NCBI GenBank assembly: GCA_029212885.1
Contig: JARGPC010000003.1
Coordinates: 151,854 to 215,853, forward strand
Origin: Coxiellaceae bacterium
Lineage (GTDB): Bacteria > Pseudomonadota > Gammaproteobacteria > Coxiellales > Coxiellaceae
Direction of reading: 5' to 3'
DNA: 64,000 nucleotides
Below the pieces are notes generated by a model, which worked only from the letters and a program-made list of their open reading frames with translations, did not search any database and was not told the DNA's origin. Below are positions 51,701 to 61,058 of this stretch, piece after piece. A program made the translations under genes and the position numbers. How positions within the stretch are numbered: position 1 is the stretch's first letter; each line of letters begins with the position of its first letter.

Positions 51701-52895
51701 CTCCAGCGAACACGACACCGATGATAGAGATGCCGATTTAAGTCTTACTTTATTCTATGCTCTGCCACACACACCAGAACACTTTCAACGTGTATTAAAT
51801 GCAGTAAAGGCCACAGGATTTGATATATCAAAGGATTTCACCTTACCCTATTCTGAAACCATGTTACAGTTACTCTATAGCGCAAATACAAACAATTTTA
51901 TCTCTCTAACAAATGTAGGCTTAAGCTTATTCAAACCGACCATCACATCCGAAACAAACATACTCGATGACGACGAACCAAAACCGTGCTCATTATTCGA
52001 TATTATTTTCACTCTACCGCATTACTGGCATTTACAATCACAATTAATTGAGGATGGTCATTGCGACCAACTCCTCTACACAGCCTCAACAGCGCATATA
52101 GCTTCATTAAACAGCTTTTTAGATATTTGCGGCACTACCGCCGAACATCCAGAAATACATGCTAGATTAGATGCGCTAGATTCACCACTGTCACGCAGCC
52201 CATTTCTCGAACCACTAGAAAACGATACTACCAGAGCACTCAGAAGCGGCCATTACGCTGGAGCACTACAAGCCATGGGCAATAACCCAAATGCACTGGT
52301 GCGACCACATAACAAAGAATCACTATTGATGTTTGCCGCACGCACGCATGACGATAGATTATTTAAGCTCATCACTAATGCACCCACCCTTGACTCAGGC
52401 GCCTACCTTCAAACTACCGTTATGGGAGATACAGCTCTCTCCTTGGCCTGTCGCTATCATCACCCTTATAGACACAATACCGCCATTATTGACGCCTGCA
52501 TTAAAGCAGCACCTGAATCACTGCATATGACCAATGCGTTCAATTTAAAACCTTGGCAACAAGCCGTTTTAGCAAACCAACCACAGCTTATTAAGCTGCT
52601 AGTTTCAGAAACAAGTGTAAGAACGAGCGAACTAATAACGTTTATAAAGGAAAAGGCAATTGATCACACATTATTTACGCGCCATGCGGATGAAGATTTT
52701 ATAAGATGGTTTAAGCAATACAACAGACGACCGCCCTTCAATCTCAAAATAAACAGCTTTGAGCAAGAAAGGCTTCGTGAAAAACTAAAAACATTACCTA
52801 TTGATGACGAAACAAAAGATTGGTATCTCGATCTATTTGGCATGCGTACAGAGCGAGGACAAGCACGTAGATCCAGCATGAGACCACCGATCTAA
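48774..52895 (+). CDS. Giant SidE-phosphodiesterase-like protein with ankyrin-like C-terminus
   Basis: This 1373-residue soluble protein has three recognisable parts. (1) Residues about 20-245 form an HD-like phosphodiesterase domain of the SidE type: VHGFLHIARTR (H31, H35), AALFHDYGR (H100, D101), YYELDSAQACYDAMI, AEAIANKD (E142, D148), MHACD (H161, D164) and ADADRFEIG (D227, D229). In Legionella SidE proteins this domain transfers phosphoribosyl-ubiquitin or the Dup enzymes remove it. (2) A long middle of unknown fold. (3) Residues about 1150-1310 resemble ankyrin repeats (NKESLLMFAARTHDDRLFKL, GDTALSLACRYHHPY). I see no SidE mono-ADP-ribosyltransferase motif (R, STS, ExE). A type IV effector is likely by architecture, unproven. 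Strong promoter; stop codon 2 bases from the convergent fabG stop. Confidence 0.75.
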   Translation: MRKRYGIEYPISDTIEDQIKPRYDDSDLSVHGFLHIARTRRMAAVLARLHTDIINSIPSFVTPAPATPSEVTDITLGILNEQHQLTELGLDLCQAAALFHDYGRLDATSDGIDYYELDSAQACYDAMIKNDASEILAKRCAEAIANKDIDPRACKIAMVMHACDRRGMTRPEPSAISAAWCTSNGLSEYWEKEYTNCSLTFTTDTDGIQWHAVDKTPQTAFDHVIADADRFEIGRCDTLNPDMLDIISTIDSIKTQLFRSALYEQTSDIYQFETGCYNKLNAIILEYREILRKTGDDYQQRNGRRHKDIMQKHAHAQQALDFIFAEPGSCYIRSYFTNTPLQWQADLNSIPYPEEYSTYTDMMITRLNGDELFWNKSVRMDEYSNIDWMIREGNKETEFAACIYSGAIRGPGDTRTYKLRFGKRCDLRLFRPPTEMRSEIEVNTATFSKKASYSIEKATRFNRSGFNLFQTLPDKEPSVIAASVILPISNKQDYLPATHQTTHDAGTTDKSIDRSPLGTNYTSDEELIKHVNETGNDAVVSYSESLLRTKLHNAAWCIKLKGDPIDNDLPIRLVIQVWQHHLMQRQLFTQPDNPAHPIPIIFYNASRQSFMPYTIEHMHDDQAKWRALDLDNKIDIIKKYSSGLSPFRHIKERMTNLDLIISLTSLLNDDDLKSATAEQSEILISLLEQCLTCPANTITASYRHSAAYIINQLSTHLRPTTNHTSITLLETCSEYPVVLLTPPKPYLFELSCEPAFDIKQAVQDAANKTKLSTHTPTTTLATNEKLYQLICGHNTNQSWLNWSNDSLTRDLNKFSAFLPHQQQMFLGLSTSENQQTLHLYTLDYQKEKEKKAAMDTAKSLTYLQSPTALSELECNTIIGEMKKNPLYTHSLIKALKNLDDHHHHNRDILLTAILQSENLMQTLVKESMQLQFNQAYPSARDITDLQSLLSIFTGSGDIDISVFDQVLHERLTQLEHSSEHDTDDRDADLSLTLFYALPHTPEHFQRVLNAVKATGFDISKDFTLPYSETMLQLLYSANTNNFISLTNVGLSLFKPTITSETNILDDDEPKPCSLFDIIFTLPHYWHLQSQLIEDGHCDQLLYTASTAHIASLNSFLDICGTTAEHPEIHARLDALDSPLSRSPFLEPLENDTTRALRSGHYAGALQAMGNNPNALVRPHNKESLLMFAARTHDDRLFKLITNAPTLDSGAYLQTTVMGDTALSLACRYHHPYRHNTAIIDACIKAAPESLHMTNAFNLKPWQQAVLANQPQLIKLLVSETSVRTSELITFIKEKAIDHTLFTRHADEDFIRWFKQYNRRPPFNLKINSFEQERLREKLKTLPIDDETKDWYLDLFGMRTERGQARRSSMRPPI

Positions 52896-52897
52896 AT

Positions 52898-53641
52898 TCA
52901 AGCCATGTGCATGCCACCATTGACATGCAAAGTTTCACCCGTAATATAACTGGCTTTATCACTAACCAAAAAACCAACCGCATCAGCAATATCACTCGGA
53001 GCCGCCATGCGTTTCAACGGAATCATTTTCAACAATTCTTCACGCTGCTTTTCAGGCAATGCACGCGTCATATCGGTATCGACAAAACCCGGTGATACAT
53101 TATTCACCGTAATACCATAACGTGCCAACTCAATACTCAAAGATTTTGCGAAACCAACCACACCCGCTTTTGCCGCACAGTAATTCGCTTGCCCCAAGTT
53201 ACCCATCGAACCAACAACCGAGGTGATATTAATAATCCGACCCGCGCGCGCCTTCACCATGCCCTTCATAAATTTACGACTAACATTAAACACCGAAGTT
53301 AAATTGGTCTCGATCACTTCTTGCCACTGTTCTGGCTTCATACGCAACATAATATTATCACGCGTTACCGCAGCATTATTCACCAGCACTTCAACACGAC
53401 CAAATTGTTCGGTGATTTGCTTTTCCACCTGGTCAATACTGGCTTGATCACAAACATTTAATACCATGCCAGCACCATTAGCACGCATGCCTTTAATCGC
53501 ATCCGATATTAATTGCGCACCCGACTCTGAAGTGGCGGTACCAATCACTGTGCAACCTTGCTCAGCCAATTGTTTTAATATTGCCGCACCAATACCGCGT
53601 GTCGCACCCGTGACCAAAGCCACTTTATTCTCTACTGACAT
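52898..53641 (-). CDS. fabG: 3-oxoacyl-ACP reductase
   Basis: NADPH-dependent ketoreductase of fatty-acid elongation. The SDR fold has VALVTGATRGIGAAILKQLA for cofactor binding, VLVNNAAVTRDNIMLRMKPE, catalytic Ser in INITSVVGSMGN and the Tyr-x3-Lys pair in NYCAAKAGVVGFAKSL. SPGFVDTDMTRALPEKQ is FabG-specific. The 247-residue length is standard. Its start overlaps fabD by 10 bases. It is now the last gene of its transcript, because acpP has been separated. Confidence 0.97.
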   Translation of the reverse strand: MSVENKVALVTGATRGIGAAILKQLAEQGCTVIGTATSESGAQLISDAIKGMRANGAGMVLNVCDQASIDQVEKQITEQFGRVEVLVNNAAVTRDNIMLRMKPEQWQEVIETNLTSVFNVSRKFMKGMVKARAGRIINITSVVGSMGNLGQANYCAAKAGVVGFAKSLSIELARYGITVNNVSPGFVDTDMTRALPEKQREELLKMIPLKRMAAPSDIADAVGFLVSDKASYITGETLHVNGGMHMA

Positions 53642-54567
53642 TTGACCACCTCACTTTCAAAAAAACCTTCGCTGAACATCGCTTTATATATTAGCGATTT
53701 ATCAATGCGCTTATTCAAACCAGTTAATACTTTTCCAGGACCACATTCAAAAATGGCATCCACATCATGGGCTACCATTAACTGAATAGTCTCTACCCAG
53801 CGCACAGGGCTGGTTAATTGTTGCAACAAGAGTCGGCGAATGGATTCACTATCACTATGATATAACACATCCGCATTCTGTATGACTTTCATATTAGGCG
53901 TCGAAATCTTTACCGCTGATAATGCCATCATAAATGCTTCATTCGCCGGCTCCATGAGCGCACAGTGCGAGGGTACACTAACCGGAATAACTTTAGCCAT
54001 ACGCGCTTTTGCCTCGCGCGCTGCTTCAACCACTCGCTCAACAGCCTCAGCTTCACCAGCAATAACCACTTGGCCAATCGAATTATAATTAGCAGGCGTC
54101 ACCACGCCATCATCTTGCTCACACAATTCTTTCACTTGCTCATCTGGCAAACCAACTATCGCTGCCATTGCACCTTCGCCCGGCTGAACACAAGCTTGCA
54201 TTAACTCAGCACGCTTAGCCACTAGCGACACCGCATCTTCAAACATGATCGACTCGGCTACTACTAAGGCCGCATATTCACCCAAGCTATGGCCCGCCAC
54301 CCATTCCGGATGCACACCACCTTGATGCAACCAACAACGCCAAAACGCCACATCAGCAGCTAACATCGCCGGTTGCGTATACGTGGTTTGATTTAATTGT
54401 TCAGCAGGCCCCTGAGACACCAGTTGCCATAGATCATAACCTAAAACTTCAGATGCTTTTTGAAAGGTTTGTTCTACTACCGGAAATTGAGGCGCCAATT
54501 CAAGCATCATACCAACGCTTTGTGAACCTTGCCCCGGGAAAACCATTGCTAGTTTATCAAGCTTCAT
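53632..54567 (-). CDS. fabD: Malonyl-CoA:ACP transacylase
   Basis: Loads malonyl groups onto acyl carrier protein. LAMVFPGQGSQSVGMMLELA is the N-terminal signature and VAGHSLGEYAALVVA contains the nucleophile Ser. VPSHCALMEPANEAF has the catalytic His. The 311-residue length matches E. coli. The ATG follows GGGAGGAG; the gene lies 11 bases after fabH. Confidence 0.97.
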   Translation of the reverse strand: MKLDKLAMVFPGQGSQSVGMMLELAPQFPVVEQTFQKASEVLGYDLWQLVSQGPAEQLNQTTYTQPAMLAADVAFWRCWLHQGGVHPEWVAGHSLGEYAALVVAESIMFEDAVSLVAKRAELMQACVQPGEGAMAAIVGLPDEQVKELCEQDDGVVTPANYNSIGQVVIAGEAEAVERVVEAAREAKARMAKVIPVSVPSHCALMEPANEAFMMALSAVKISTPNMKVIQNADVLYHSDSESIRRLLLQQLTSPVRWVETIQLMVAHDVDAIFECGPGKVLTGLNKRIDKSLIYKAMFSEGFFESEVVKCQ

Positions 54568-54578
54568 TAAGCTCCTCC

Positions 54579-55532
54579 CTAATATTTAACTAATGCAGAT
54601 CCCCATGCAAATCCAGCACCAAACGCTTCAAGTAATAAAACTTGCCCGCGCTGCACTTTGCCTTCACGAATTGCATGATCTAATGCTAGTGGCACAGAGG
54701 CCGAAGATGTATTGCCATGTTGCTCAATAGTGAGTATCACCTGATCCATGGAAAGATTTAATCGTTTTGCCATCGCCGCAATAATGCGCATATTCGCTTG
54801 ATGCGGAATTAACCAGTCAATATGTTCGTGTAACATATCGTTATCTGCTAATGCTTCATCAACACTCTCACCGAGTTTGCGTACAGCAACTTTAAACACT
54901 GAACTGCCGTCCATATGAATACGAGTATCCTCTTGACGGTCACGCATATTGGTTTTTGCAGACAGTAAATCGGCATAGGTACCATCTGCATGAATATGCG
55001 TCGACAAAATACCCGGCTCATTAGATGCTTCCAATACCACGGCAGATGCACCATCACCAAACAATACACAAGTTGATCGGTCTGACCAGTCAACTACACG
55101 ACTCAAACCCTCAACACCAATCACCAAAATGCGACGCGCCATGCCCGACTTTATATATTGATCAGCAACACTGATGCCAAATATAAAACCAGCACAAGCC
55201 GCCGACACATCAAATGCCGGAATACCTGGAATTTCTAAAGCTTTTTGCACAAAACAAGCCACACTGGGGAAGTAATACTCAGGTGTCGCATTACCAACAA
55301 CAATCATATCTAAATCAGTCGCTTTAATACCTGCCGCTTCAATAGCCGCCTCAGCTGCTGCATGAGCCATCGAAGTAATGGTCTCATCTTCGTCCATAAT
55401 ATAACGCTGCTTTATACCAACACGCTGCATAATCCATTCGTCAGATGTTTCAACTTTCTTGGAAATATCTTCATTGGTAACTAATTTTTTTGGTAAATAA
55501 CTACCAGTCCCTGCAATACGTGAATAACTCAT
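54579..55532 (-). CDS. fabH: 3-oxoacyl-ACP synthase III
   Basis: Starts fatty-acid synthesis by condensing acetyl-CoA with malonyl-ACP. Catalytic Cys113 in [14 protein letters not shown], His in [18 protein letters not shown] and Asn in [35 protein letters not shown] is the usual N-terminus. The 317-residue length equals E. coli. The ATG overlaps the plsX stop (ATGA). Confidence 0.97.
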   Translation of the reverse strand: MSYSRIAGTGSYLPKKLVTNEDISKKVETSDEWIMQRVGIKQRYIMDEDETITSMAHAAAEAAIEAAGIKATDLDMIVVGNATPEYYFPSVACFVQKALEIPGIPAFDVSAACAGFIFGISVADQYIKSGMARRILVIGVEGLSRVVDWSDRSTCVLFGDGASAVVLEASNEPGILSTHIHADGTYADLLSAKTNMRDRQEDTRIHMDGSSVFKVAVRKLGESVDEALADNDMLHEHIDWLIPHQANMRIIAAMAKRLNLSMDQVILTIEQHGNTSSASVPLALDHAIREGKVQRGQVLLLEAFGAGFAWGSALVKY

Positions 55533-56557
55533 TGTTGAGACCCTTGTAAGATTTGGCTAACCTCATCTCCAATCAATGTCGGTAATTGCTTCACTACCTG
55601 CAGTCGCGCTTCTTGTAATGCATTAACAAATGAATAAACATCAGCACTGCCATGACTCTTAATCACTACACCATTTAACCCCAACAATGAGGCACCGTTA
55701 CGTTCACGCGGATCAATGCGATGCGCCAAACGTTTTAGTATGGGATAAACCAATGCGGCGGCGGCTCGAGTAAACAAATTACGTGAAAATTCTTCTTTAG
55801 CATAATGCGCAATCATCTTAGCAATACCCTCACCCGCTTTAAGTGCAATATTACCAACAAAACCATCACAGACTACGACTTCAACTTTACCGCTAAAAAT
55901 ATCGTTGCCTTCCACATAACCAACATAATTAATATGTGGCACATTGCGCAACAATTCCGCTGTCGCTTTAACTTGATCGTTACCCTTAATGTCTTCCTCA
56001 CCGACATTAAGCAAACCAACAGTTGGCGCTTCCACACCATCCACCGCACGTGTGACTAAAGAACCCATAATGGCATATTGCACCAACTGCTCAGCAGTGG
56101 CGTCAATATTGGCACCTAAGTCTAATACGCGTACATCATGATCAGCTACAGTAGGAAGCCTTGCCATAATCGCTGGGCGCGAGACACCCGGCAAGGTTTT
56201 TAAAACAAATTTGGCCGTGGCCATTAAGGCACCGGTATTACCGGCAGAGACACACGCTTGCGCTTGGCCTGATTTCACCAGATCAACAGCAACGCGCATC
56301 GAGGAATCTTTTTTACTGCGTAGCGCTAATGCCGGTGATTCGTCCATATCCACCACCTCACTCGCGGCTTGAACACGAACACGGTCCATATGCTTGAATT
56401 TACGCTTAGCTAAGCGACGCTTAATTCGATGCTCATCACCAACCAAGATACATTCAAGATCAGGGCACTTCTCCAGTATCTGGCATGTCGCCGGAACTGT
56501 AGTCGCCAATCCATGGTCACCACCCATTGCGTCAATCGCAACTACCTTCGTCTCCAA
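55529..56557 (-). CDS. plsX: Phosphate acyltransferase PlsX
   Basis: Converts acyl-ACP to acyl-phosphate for phospholipid synthesis. [60 protein letters not shown] and [17 protein letters not shown] are family signatures. The start appears to be TTG 56557, five bases after the rpmF stop, with GAAGAG upstream inside rpmF. No in-frame ATG precedes AMGGDHG. The length of 342 residues is normal. Confidence 0.96.
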   Translation of the reverse strand: METKVVAIDAMGGDHGLATTVPATCQILEKCPDLECILVGDEHRIKRRLAKRKFKHMDRVRVQAASEVVDMDESPALALRSKKDSSMRVAVDLVKSGQAQACVSAGNTGALMATAKFVLKTLPGVSRPAIMARLPTVADHDVRVLDLGANIDATAEQLVQYAIMGSLVTRAVDGVEAPTVGLLNVGEEDIKGNDQVKATAELLRNVPHINYVGYVEGNDIFSGKVEVVVCDGFVGNIALKAGEGIAKMIAHYAKEEFSRNLFTRAAAALVYPILKRLAHRIDPRERNGASLLGLNGVVIKSHGSADVYSFVNALQEARLQVVKQLPTLIGDEVSQILQGSQQ

Positions 56558-56562
56558 TGGTA

Positions 56563-56757
56563 TTACTCTTCATCATCCTCTGTGACATCAACACTTACCA
56601 CTTGACGGCCACGGTAGTAACCATCTGGGCTCACGTGATGACGCAGGTGTTTTTCACCGGTAGTCGCATCTTCACTTAAACATGCTGCATTTAAACTATC
56701 GTGCGAACGACGCATACCACGCTTTGAACGGGTTTTACGATTTTGTTGAACTGCCAT
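56563..56757 (-). CDS. rpmF: Ribosomal protein bL32 with acidic tail
   Basis: Component of the large ribosomal subunit. [20 protein letters not shown], then [20 protein letters not shown] matches E. coli L32. The 64-residue protein is a little longer than E. coli L32 (57), with an extra acidic end ([10 protein letters not shown]). The codons of that tail also supply the ribosome binding site for plsX. Confidence 0.97.
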   Translation of the reverse strand: MAVQQNRKTRSKRGMRRSHDSLNAACLSEDATTGEKHLRHHVSPDGYYRGRQVVSVDVTEDDEE

Positions 56758-56783
56758 TTACTTTACCTCTGTATTTATAATTC

Positions 56784-56840
56784 TGGTTCCCGGATCAAGT
56801 CCGGGATGACACTTAACCCCGGATCAAATCCGGGATGACA
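56784..56840. repeat. Two CCCGG...GATGACA repeats between yceD and rpmF
   Basis: TTCCCGGATCAAGTCCGGGA + TGACA is followed by CCCCGGATCAAATCCGGGAT + GACA. They lie inside the yceD-rpmF transcript, between the yceD stop (56842) and the rpmF ribosome binding site. Confidence 0.85.
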
Positions 56841-56841
56841 T

Positions 56842-57282
56842 CTAATTTAAGTAACCCGGCAAATCTACCGGACACTGCCCTTCTTCATGCCTTGGCACCA
56901 TTGGCAATGCCAACAGTAACTCTTCCTCAAGCACTTCATTAAGGATCACAGGCTCTCCTCCCACTAACAGTGGTTCAAATTCCTTTGGAACCTGCTTAGC
57001 CTGCTGATCACTATGCGCCACCATCAAATGCGGGTTGAGATCTAAAGCAATCTCTACCGCCTGGCCACATCGTTGGCACTCTAACACAACACTGGCCTGA
57101 ATGCGACCATTGACCATGGCTCGCCCCTGATCATCTTGACTAAAATCAAGGCAGTAGCTCACCTGACCTGACGGCTCATCTTGAAGTACATTTGAGACAC
57201 GAGCCAGATTTGACATCGCAACCTCGCCTTGCAAAGATTCGCCACGACTGGCTAAACGTAATGGGTCAATAGTTTTTTTCAT
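56842..57282 (-). CDS. yceD: YceD/DUF177 family protein
   Basis: The conserved pattern is SVVLECQRCGQAVEIALDLN with the Cys-x2-Cys pair, FEPLLVGGEPVILNEVLEEE and LLLALPMVPRHEEGQCP. The 146-residue length is slightly below E. coli YceD (173), with a shorter N-terminus. The family is linked to ribosome or 23S rRNA metabolism and nearly always precedes rpmF, as here. Confidence 0.94.
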   Translation of the reverse strand: MKKTIDPLRLASRGESLQGEVAMSNLARVSNVLQDEPSGQVSYCLDFSQDDQGRAMVNGRIQASVVLECQRCGQAVEIALDLNPHLMVAHSDQQAKQVPKEFEPLLVGGEPVILNEVLEEELLLALPMVPRHEEGQCPVDLPGYLN

Positions 57283-57316
57283 AAGGCGGGAATAATAGCC
57301 GTAACGTTAGTAGCTG

Positions 57317-58267
57317 TCAATCACTAAGTGATTGATCATCATAGCTAAAAATAGCTTCAAAATCAGTCGGTAACGTCGCTTCAAAAGTCATACTTTTACC
57401 ATTTAGGGCTATGCTGATGCGACTAGCATGCAATAGCATGCGCTTCACCCCCCGCTTAGCAAGCGATCGATTAGAATCCCAGTCACCATATCGCGGGTCA
57501 CCTATTATAGGTAGCCCCTCAGAAGCACAATGCACTCGAATTTGATGCATGCGCCCTGTCAGAAGCCGCGCCTCTATTAAACTAAACCGCTGACCAACGC
57601 GCACCGGCTTCAACTCCGTATAAGCGGTCTTTCCTTCCGGGCTGATAACCACCTTGCGTGCACCCTCTTTAGTTTGCTGGCGCAATAATCGCGCATCAAC
57701 CAAGCGCTTACCACCTTTATATTGACCCAACACAACCGCATGATAAATTTTATCCACCTCACGCTCGGCAAATTGGCGCTGCAATTCCACCAAGGTCGTT
57801 CTATTCTTAGCCACCAGCACACACCCCGACGTATCCCGATCCAAACGATGCACCAATTCTAAACGCTTGGCTTTCGGCCTCAACAGACGTAGCCATTCAA
57901 TCACCCCACTGTTCACTTTAGTGCCACCATGCACCGGCATGCCTGCAGGTTTATCAATCACCAACATTTGATCGTTTTCAAATAAAATACGCGACTCTAG
58001 GGACTCAGTTAACTGCTCATCTGGAGCCTTCCGCTGCTTCGGTGCAGATACACGCAACGGAGGTATACGCACCTCCTCTCCTGCCGACAAACGGTAGTCT
58101 GGCTTGATGCGGCCGCCATTAACCCGTACCTCTCCCGAGCGTAAGGCACGATATATCCTGCTCTTTGGCAAGCCTTTCATATGCTTAATCAGATAGTTAT
58201 CGATACGCTGACCATCGTCATCATCATCAATAGTTTGCTTACTTGCTTTGGGTTGTGACACATTCAT
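57317..58267 (-). CDS. rluC: 23S rRNA pseudouridine synthase RluC
   Basis: Modifies uridines 955, 2504 and 2580 (E. coli numbering) of 23S rRNA. An S4 RNA-binding domain (RIDNYLIKHMKGLPKSRIYR) precedes the catalytic domain with ELVHRLDRDTSGCVLVAKN (catalytic Asp) and RLLTGRMHQIRVHCASEGLP. The 316-residue length matches E. coli RluC. Its divergent placement from rne is the E. coli arrangement. Confidence 0.95.
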   Translation of the reverse strand: MNVSQPKASKQTIDDDDDGQRIDNYLIKHMKGLPKSRIYRALRSGEVRVNGGRIKPDYRLSAGEEVRIPPLRVSAPKQRKAPDEQLTESLESRILFENDQMLVIDKPAGMPVHGGTKVNSGVIEWLRLLRPKAKRLELVHRLDRDTSGCVLVAKNRTTLVELQRQFAEREVDKIYHAVVLGQYKGGKRLVDARLLRQQTKEGARKVVISPEGKTAYTELKPVRVGQRFSLIEARLLTGRMHQIRVHCASEGLPIIGDPRYGDWDSNRSLAKRGVKRMLLHASRISIALNGKSMTFEATLPTDFEAIFSYDDQSLSD

Positions 58268-58579
58268 ACCGTGGGTCTATTGCTGCGGTGTCTAAAGCCT
58301 GTTATATTGCGATACAGTCAGGCAGTAGCCTGAACAGTCTACCAGACCGCCCTATAAGTTCAATCTGTAATCAGGGACTAAGCACTTAAAACTGCCAGGT
58401 AGTAATAAAAAATAAGCGGCTGACCGTTAAACAGCCATGAATTAAATAACGAGCGCTCCCACTGTCATTAGCGCCACAGCGAGAAATCGGACACCGAAGT
58501 TATTAAATAGGTTTCCGGCGAACCCACAAAGCCAACAAATGCTTAAAATGTGGTAGAGCGCCAGTAAAAGGGTTTTAAA
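58268..58579 (+). promoter_or_regulatory. rluC-rne intergenic region and rne leader
   Basis: This 312-bp gap must hold the divergent rluC and rne promoters and a long rne 5' leader. In E. coli the rne leader folds into hairpins through which RNase E controls its own mRNA. Several short inverted repeats are visible, such as GGCTGACCGTTAAACAGCC (58422-58441), and AGGGTTTTAAA precedes the rne ATG. Conservation of autoregulation is inference. Confidence 0.45.
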
Positions 58580-61000
58580 ATGAAGAGAATGCTAATCAAT
58601 GCAACTCAAGATGATGAGTTGCGTGTTGCACTTACTAACAACGCACTCCTTGTCGACCTCGACGTAGAACGTCCCGGAGTGGAACAAAAAAAAGCAAATA
58701 TTTACCTCGGTAAAATTACCAGCATCGAGCCTAGCCTCGCCGCTGTATTTGTTAACTACGGCAGTGAACGCCACGGTTTCTTACCACTAAAAGAAATCTC
58801 ACCAGAATACTTCTCCAGTCAGCCATCTGGCGATGAGCCTGTCGATATCAATAAGGTATTAAAACTAGGTCAACAAGTTGTTGTCCAGGTAGATAAAGAA
58901 GAACGCGGCACTAAAGGTGCAGCGCTTACCACCTTCCTAAGCTTAGCAGGATCATATTTGGTGTTAATGCCAAATAACCCACGCGCCGGCGGCATCTCAC
59001 GCCGCATTGAAGGCGAAGAACGTGATCAATTACGCGATACACTTAGCAAGTTAACACTCCCTGATGGCATGGGCGTTATTATCCGTACAGCTGGTGTAAG
59101 CAAAAGCACCGAAGAGTTGCAGTGGGATTTAGATGTCTTATTAAAATACTTTGACGCCATCAAGCAAGCTGCCGGCATGCAGAAACCTGCCCCCTACCTA
59201 ATACACCAAGAAAGCGATGTTGTTATCCGCACATTGCGCGACTACTTACGTCAAGATATTGGTGAAGTAGTGATTGATGAAAAAGAAGCACACACACGTG
59301 CGTACAACTATATTAAACAAATTCGCCCAGACTTTGCTGAGCGCATTAAGTTATACGAAGACAGCATCCCACTGTATAGCCGCTTCCAGATTGAGCAGCA
59401 AATTGAGACTGCCTATCAACGTGAAGTACGCTTACCATCCGGCGGTTCAGTAGTTATTGACCAAACCGAAGCATTAGTCGCAATCGATATTAACTCGGCG
59501 CGTGCCACTAAAGGGAAATCAATTGAAGAAACCGCACTAAACACTAACGTTGAAGCGGCAGAAGAAATCGCGCGTCAATTACGCTTGCGTGATATTGGCG
59601 GCCTTATTGTTATCGATTTTATTGATATGATGCAGAACCGCAATCAACGCGAAGTTGAAAATGTGCTACGCACTGCATTACACCCTGATCGTGCTCGCAT
59701 TCAAATCGGGCGTATCTCACGCTTCGGCTTACTGGAAATGTCTCGTCAACGCCTACGCTCTGCTGTTCACAAGTCAACACGTATACCCTGCCCTCGCTGC
59801 AGCGGTACTGGTGCGATTCGCAGCGTTGAGTCATTAGCTATCTCGATTATTCACTTAATCCAAGAGCAAGCCACTAAAACTGATAAAGCGATCTTCCAAG
59901 TGCAACTGCCAGTTGATGTAGCTACCTTCATCATCAATGAGCAACGCGACAAGATAACTGAGATCGAAAAACATGGCGTTAAAGTGACTATCGTGCCTAA
60001 CCAGCACTTACAAACACCTCACTATAATATTCGCCATTTGCGCAGCGGCAATCAAGGCGAGCAGAGCGTACCTAGCTACAAACTGCTTCGCGGTAATAAA
60101 ACCGAAACCCAGCAAAAAGCTGCAGCAGTTAATATAAGCAATGAAGAACCTCTGATCAAACAGTTCCTAGATGAAGAGAAAAAACAACCAGAAACTGCCG
60201 CCAGTGGTGAAGGCGTTATTCGTCGCTTATTGAAAAAAATGTTCTCTTCCAGCCCTGTTGAAGAAGCACCCAAACAGGAAGAACCCAAAAAGAGACAGCA
60301 TAATAACCGTAACCGCAGTGGCCAACAGCGTAACCGTAGTGGCCAACAGCGCAACCGTAGTGGCAACAATCAAAACCGTCGCCCATCAAACCGTAACGAG
60401 AACCGTAACGAGAACCGTAACGACAATCGCACAGATAATCAAAACGATGATCGTCGCCGCAGCGGCGGAAATCGTTCGCGCAGTGATGAAGATCGCAAAC
60501 AAGACGAACAAAGCAGCAACACACAACAACAACGCTCGCGTCGAGGCACTCGTGGCGGCCAATCCAACAAACAAGGCTCAGGCAATCGCAACCAACAACG
60601 CCGTCGCCCATCACATGATAAATCGAAAGAAAAGCAAGATGTTGATGGCAACAAAGCCCCAGTAAATACGGTACCGCCAAAAGATGGCAACAAACAAGAT
60701 GCACCTAAGGCTAAAGAGACACGCAAGCCAACAACTGCTGCTTCACCTGAGATTAATGACTTAGCCAATGAAAACAACTTGTCAGACAAAAAACCTGCTG
60801 CTAAAACCAAAGCTAAACCAGCGGTTAAGCAAAAGGTTGAGCAACGTCAAATGACAGCTGGTCGTCGCATCTCCCCACAAACTAAAAAGCCTGAAGCCGC
60901 AGTTGATACAACTCCGAAGCCGAAGCCACCAGCAGGTCGTAAGATCATAGATGCCAGTGGTGCCAAGGTAACGACTGAAAATCAAAAAGCTGATGACTAA
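58580..61000 (+). CDS. rne: Ribonuclease E
   Basis: Essential endonuclease of mRNA decay and rRNA/tRNA processing. N-terminal catalytic half (about 1-520): S1 domain [20 protein letters not shown] + [15 protein letters not shown], DNase-like domain with [15 protein letters not shown] and LIVIDFIDM (metal Asp residues), Zn-link [11 protein letters not shown] near 404. The C-terminal half (about 530-806) is shorter than in E. coli (total 806 versus 1061). It is low-complexity and Arg/Asn/Gln-rich, built partly from tandem DNA repeats (60308-60424), and serves as RNA-binding scaffold. It ends in a Lys/Pro/Ala-rich tail. Confidence 0.96.
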   Translation: MKRMLINATQDDELRVALTNNALLVDLDVERPGVEQKKANIYLGKITSIEPSLAAVFVNYGSERHGFLPLKEISPEYFSSQPSGDEPVDINKVLKLGQQVVVQVDKEERGTKGAALTTFLSLAGSYLVLMPNNPRAGGISRRIEGEERDQLRDTLSKLTLPDGMGVIIRTAGVSKSTEELQWDLDVLLKYFDAIKQAAGMQKPAPYLIHQESDVVIRTLRDYLRQDIGEVVIDEKEAHTRAYNYIKQIRPDFAERIKLYEDSIPLYSRFQIEQQIETAYQREVRLPSGGSVVIDQTEALVAIDINSARATKGKSIEETALNTNVEAAEEIARQLRLRDIGGLIVIDFIDMMQNRNQREVENVLRTALHPDRARIQIGRISRFGLLEMSRQRLRSAVHKSTRIPCPRCSGTGAIRSVESLAISIIHLIQEQATKTDKAIFQVQLPVDVATFIINEQRDKITEIEKHGVKVTIVPNQHLQTPHYNIRHLRSGNQGEQSVPSYKLLRGNKTETQQKAAAVNISNEEPLIKQFLDEEKKQPETAASGEGVIRRLLKKMFSSSPVEEAPKQEEPKKRQHNNRNRSGQQRNRSGQQRNRSGNNQNRRPSNRNENRNENRNDNRTDNQNDDRRRSGGNRSRSDEDRKQDEQSSNTQQQRSRRGTRGGQSNKQGSGNRNQQRRRPSHDKSKEKQDVDGNKAPVNTVPPKDGNKQDAPKAKETRKPTTAASPEINDLANENNLSDKKPAAKTKAKPAVKQKVEQRQMTAGRRISPQTKKPEAAVDTTPKPKPPAGRKIIDASGAKVTTENQKADD
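60308..60424 (+). repeat. Tandem coding repeats in the rne C-terminal region
   Basis: Three 21-bp units (60308-60328, 60329-60349, 60350-60370; CGTAACCGTAGTGGCCAACA + G) encode RNRSGQQ. They are followed by 12-bp units of CGTAACGAGAAC (about 60391-60424) encoding RNEN/RNDN. Such arrays can expand or contract by slippage without breaking the frame. Confidence 0.85.
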
Positions 61001-61019
61001 ACACACTTTTTGATACTCT

Positions 61020-61045
61020 TGCCACCCAGCCTAAACTGGGTGGCA
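61020..61045. terminator. Hairpin between convergent rne and FTR1-like genes
   Basis: TGCCACCCAG and CTGGGTGGCA form a perfect 10-bp GC-rich stem with a CCTAAA loop, 19 bases after the rne stop and 13 bases after the FTR1-like stop from the other side. No T-run follows on either strand, so termination may need Rho or the hairpin may protect mRNA ends. Confidence 0.5.
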
Positions 61046-61058
61046 GCAGTGCAACCCA

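Noticed and set aside
60076..60810. Several open frames opposite and within the rne C-terminal region
   Set aside because: They arise from the low-complexity Arg/Asn codons of rne and have no ribosome binding sites.
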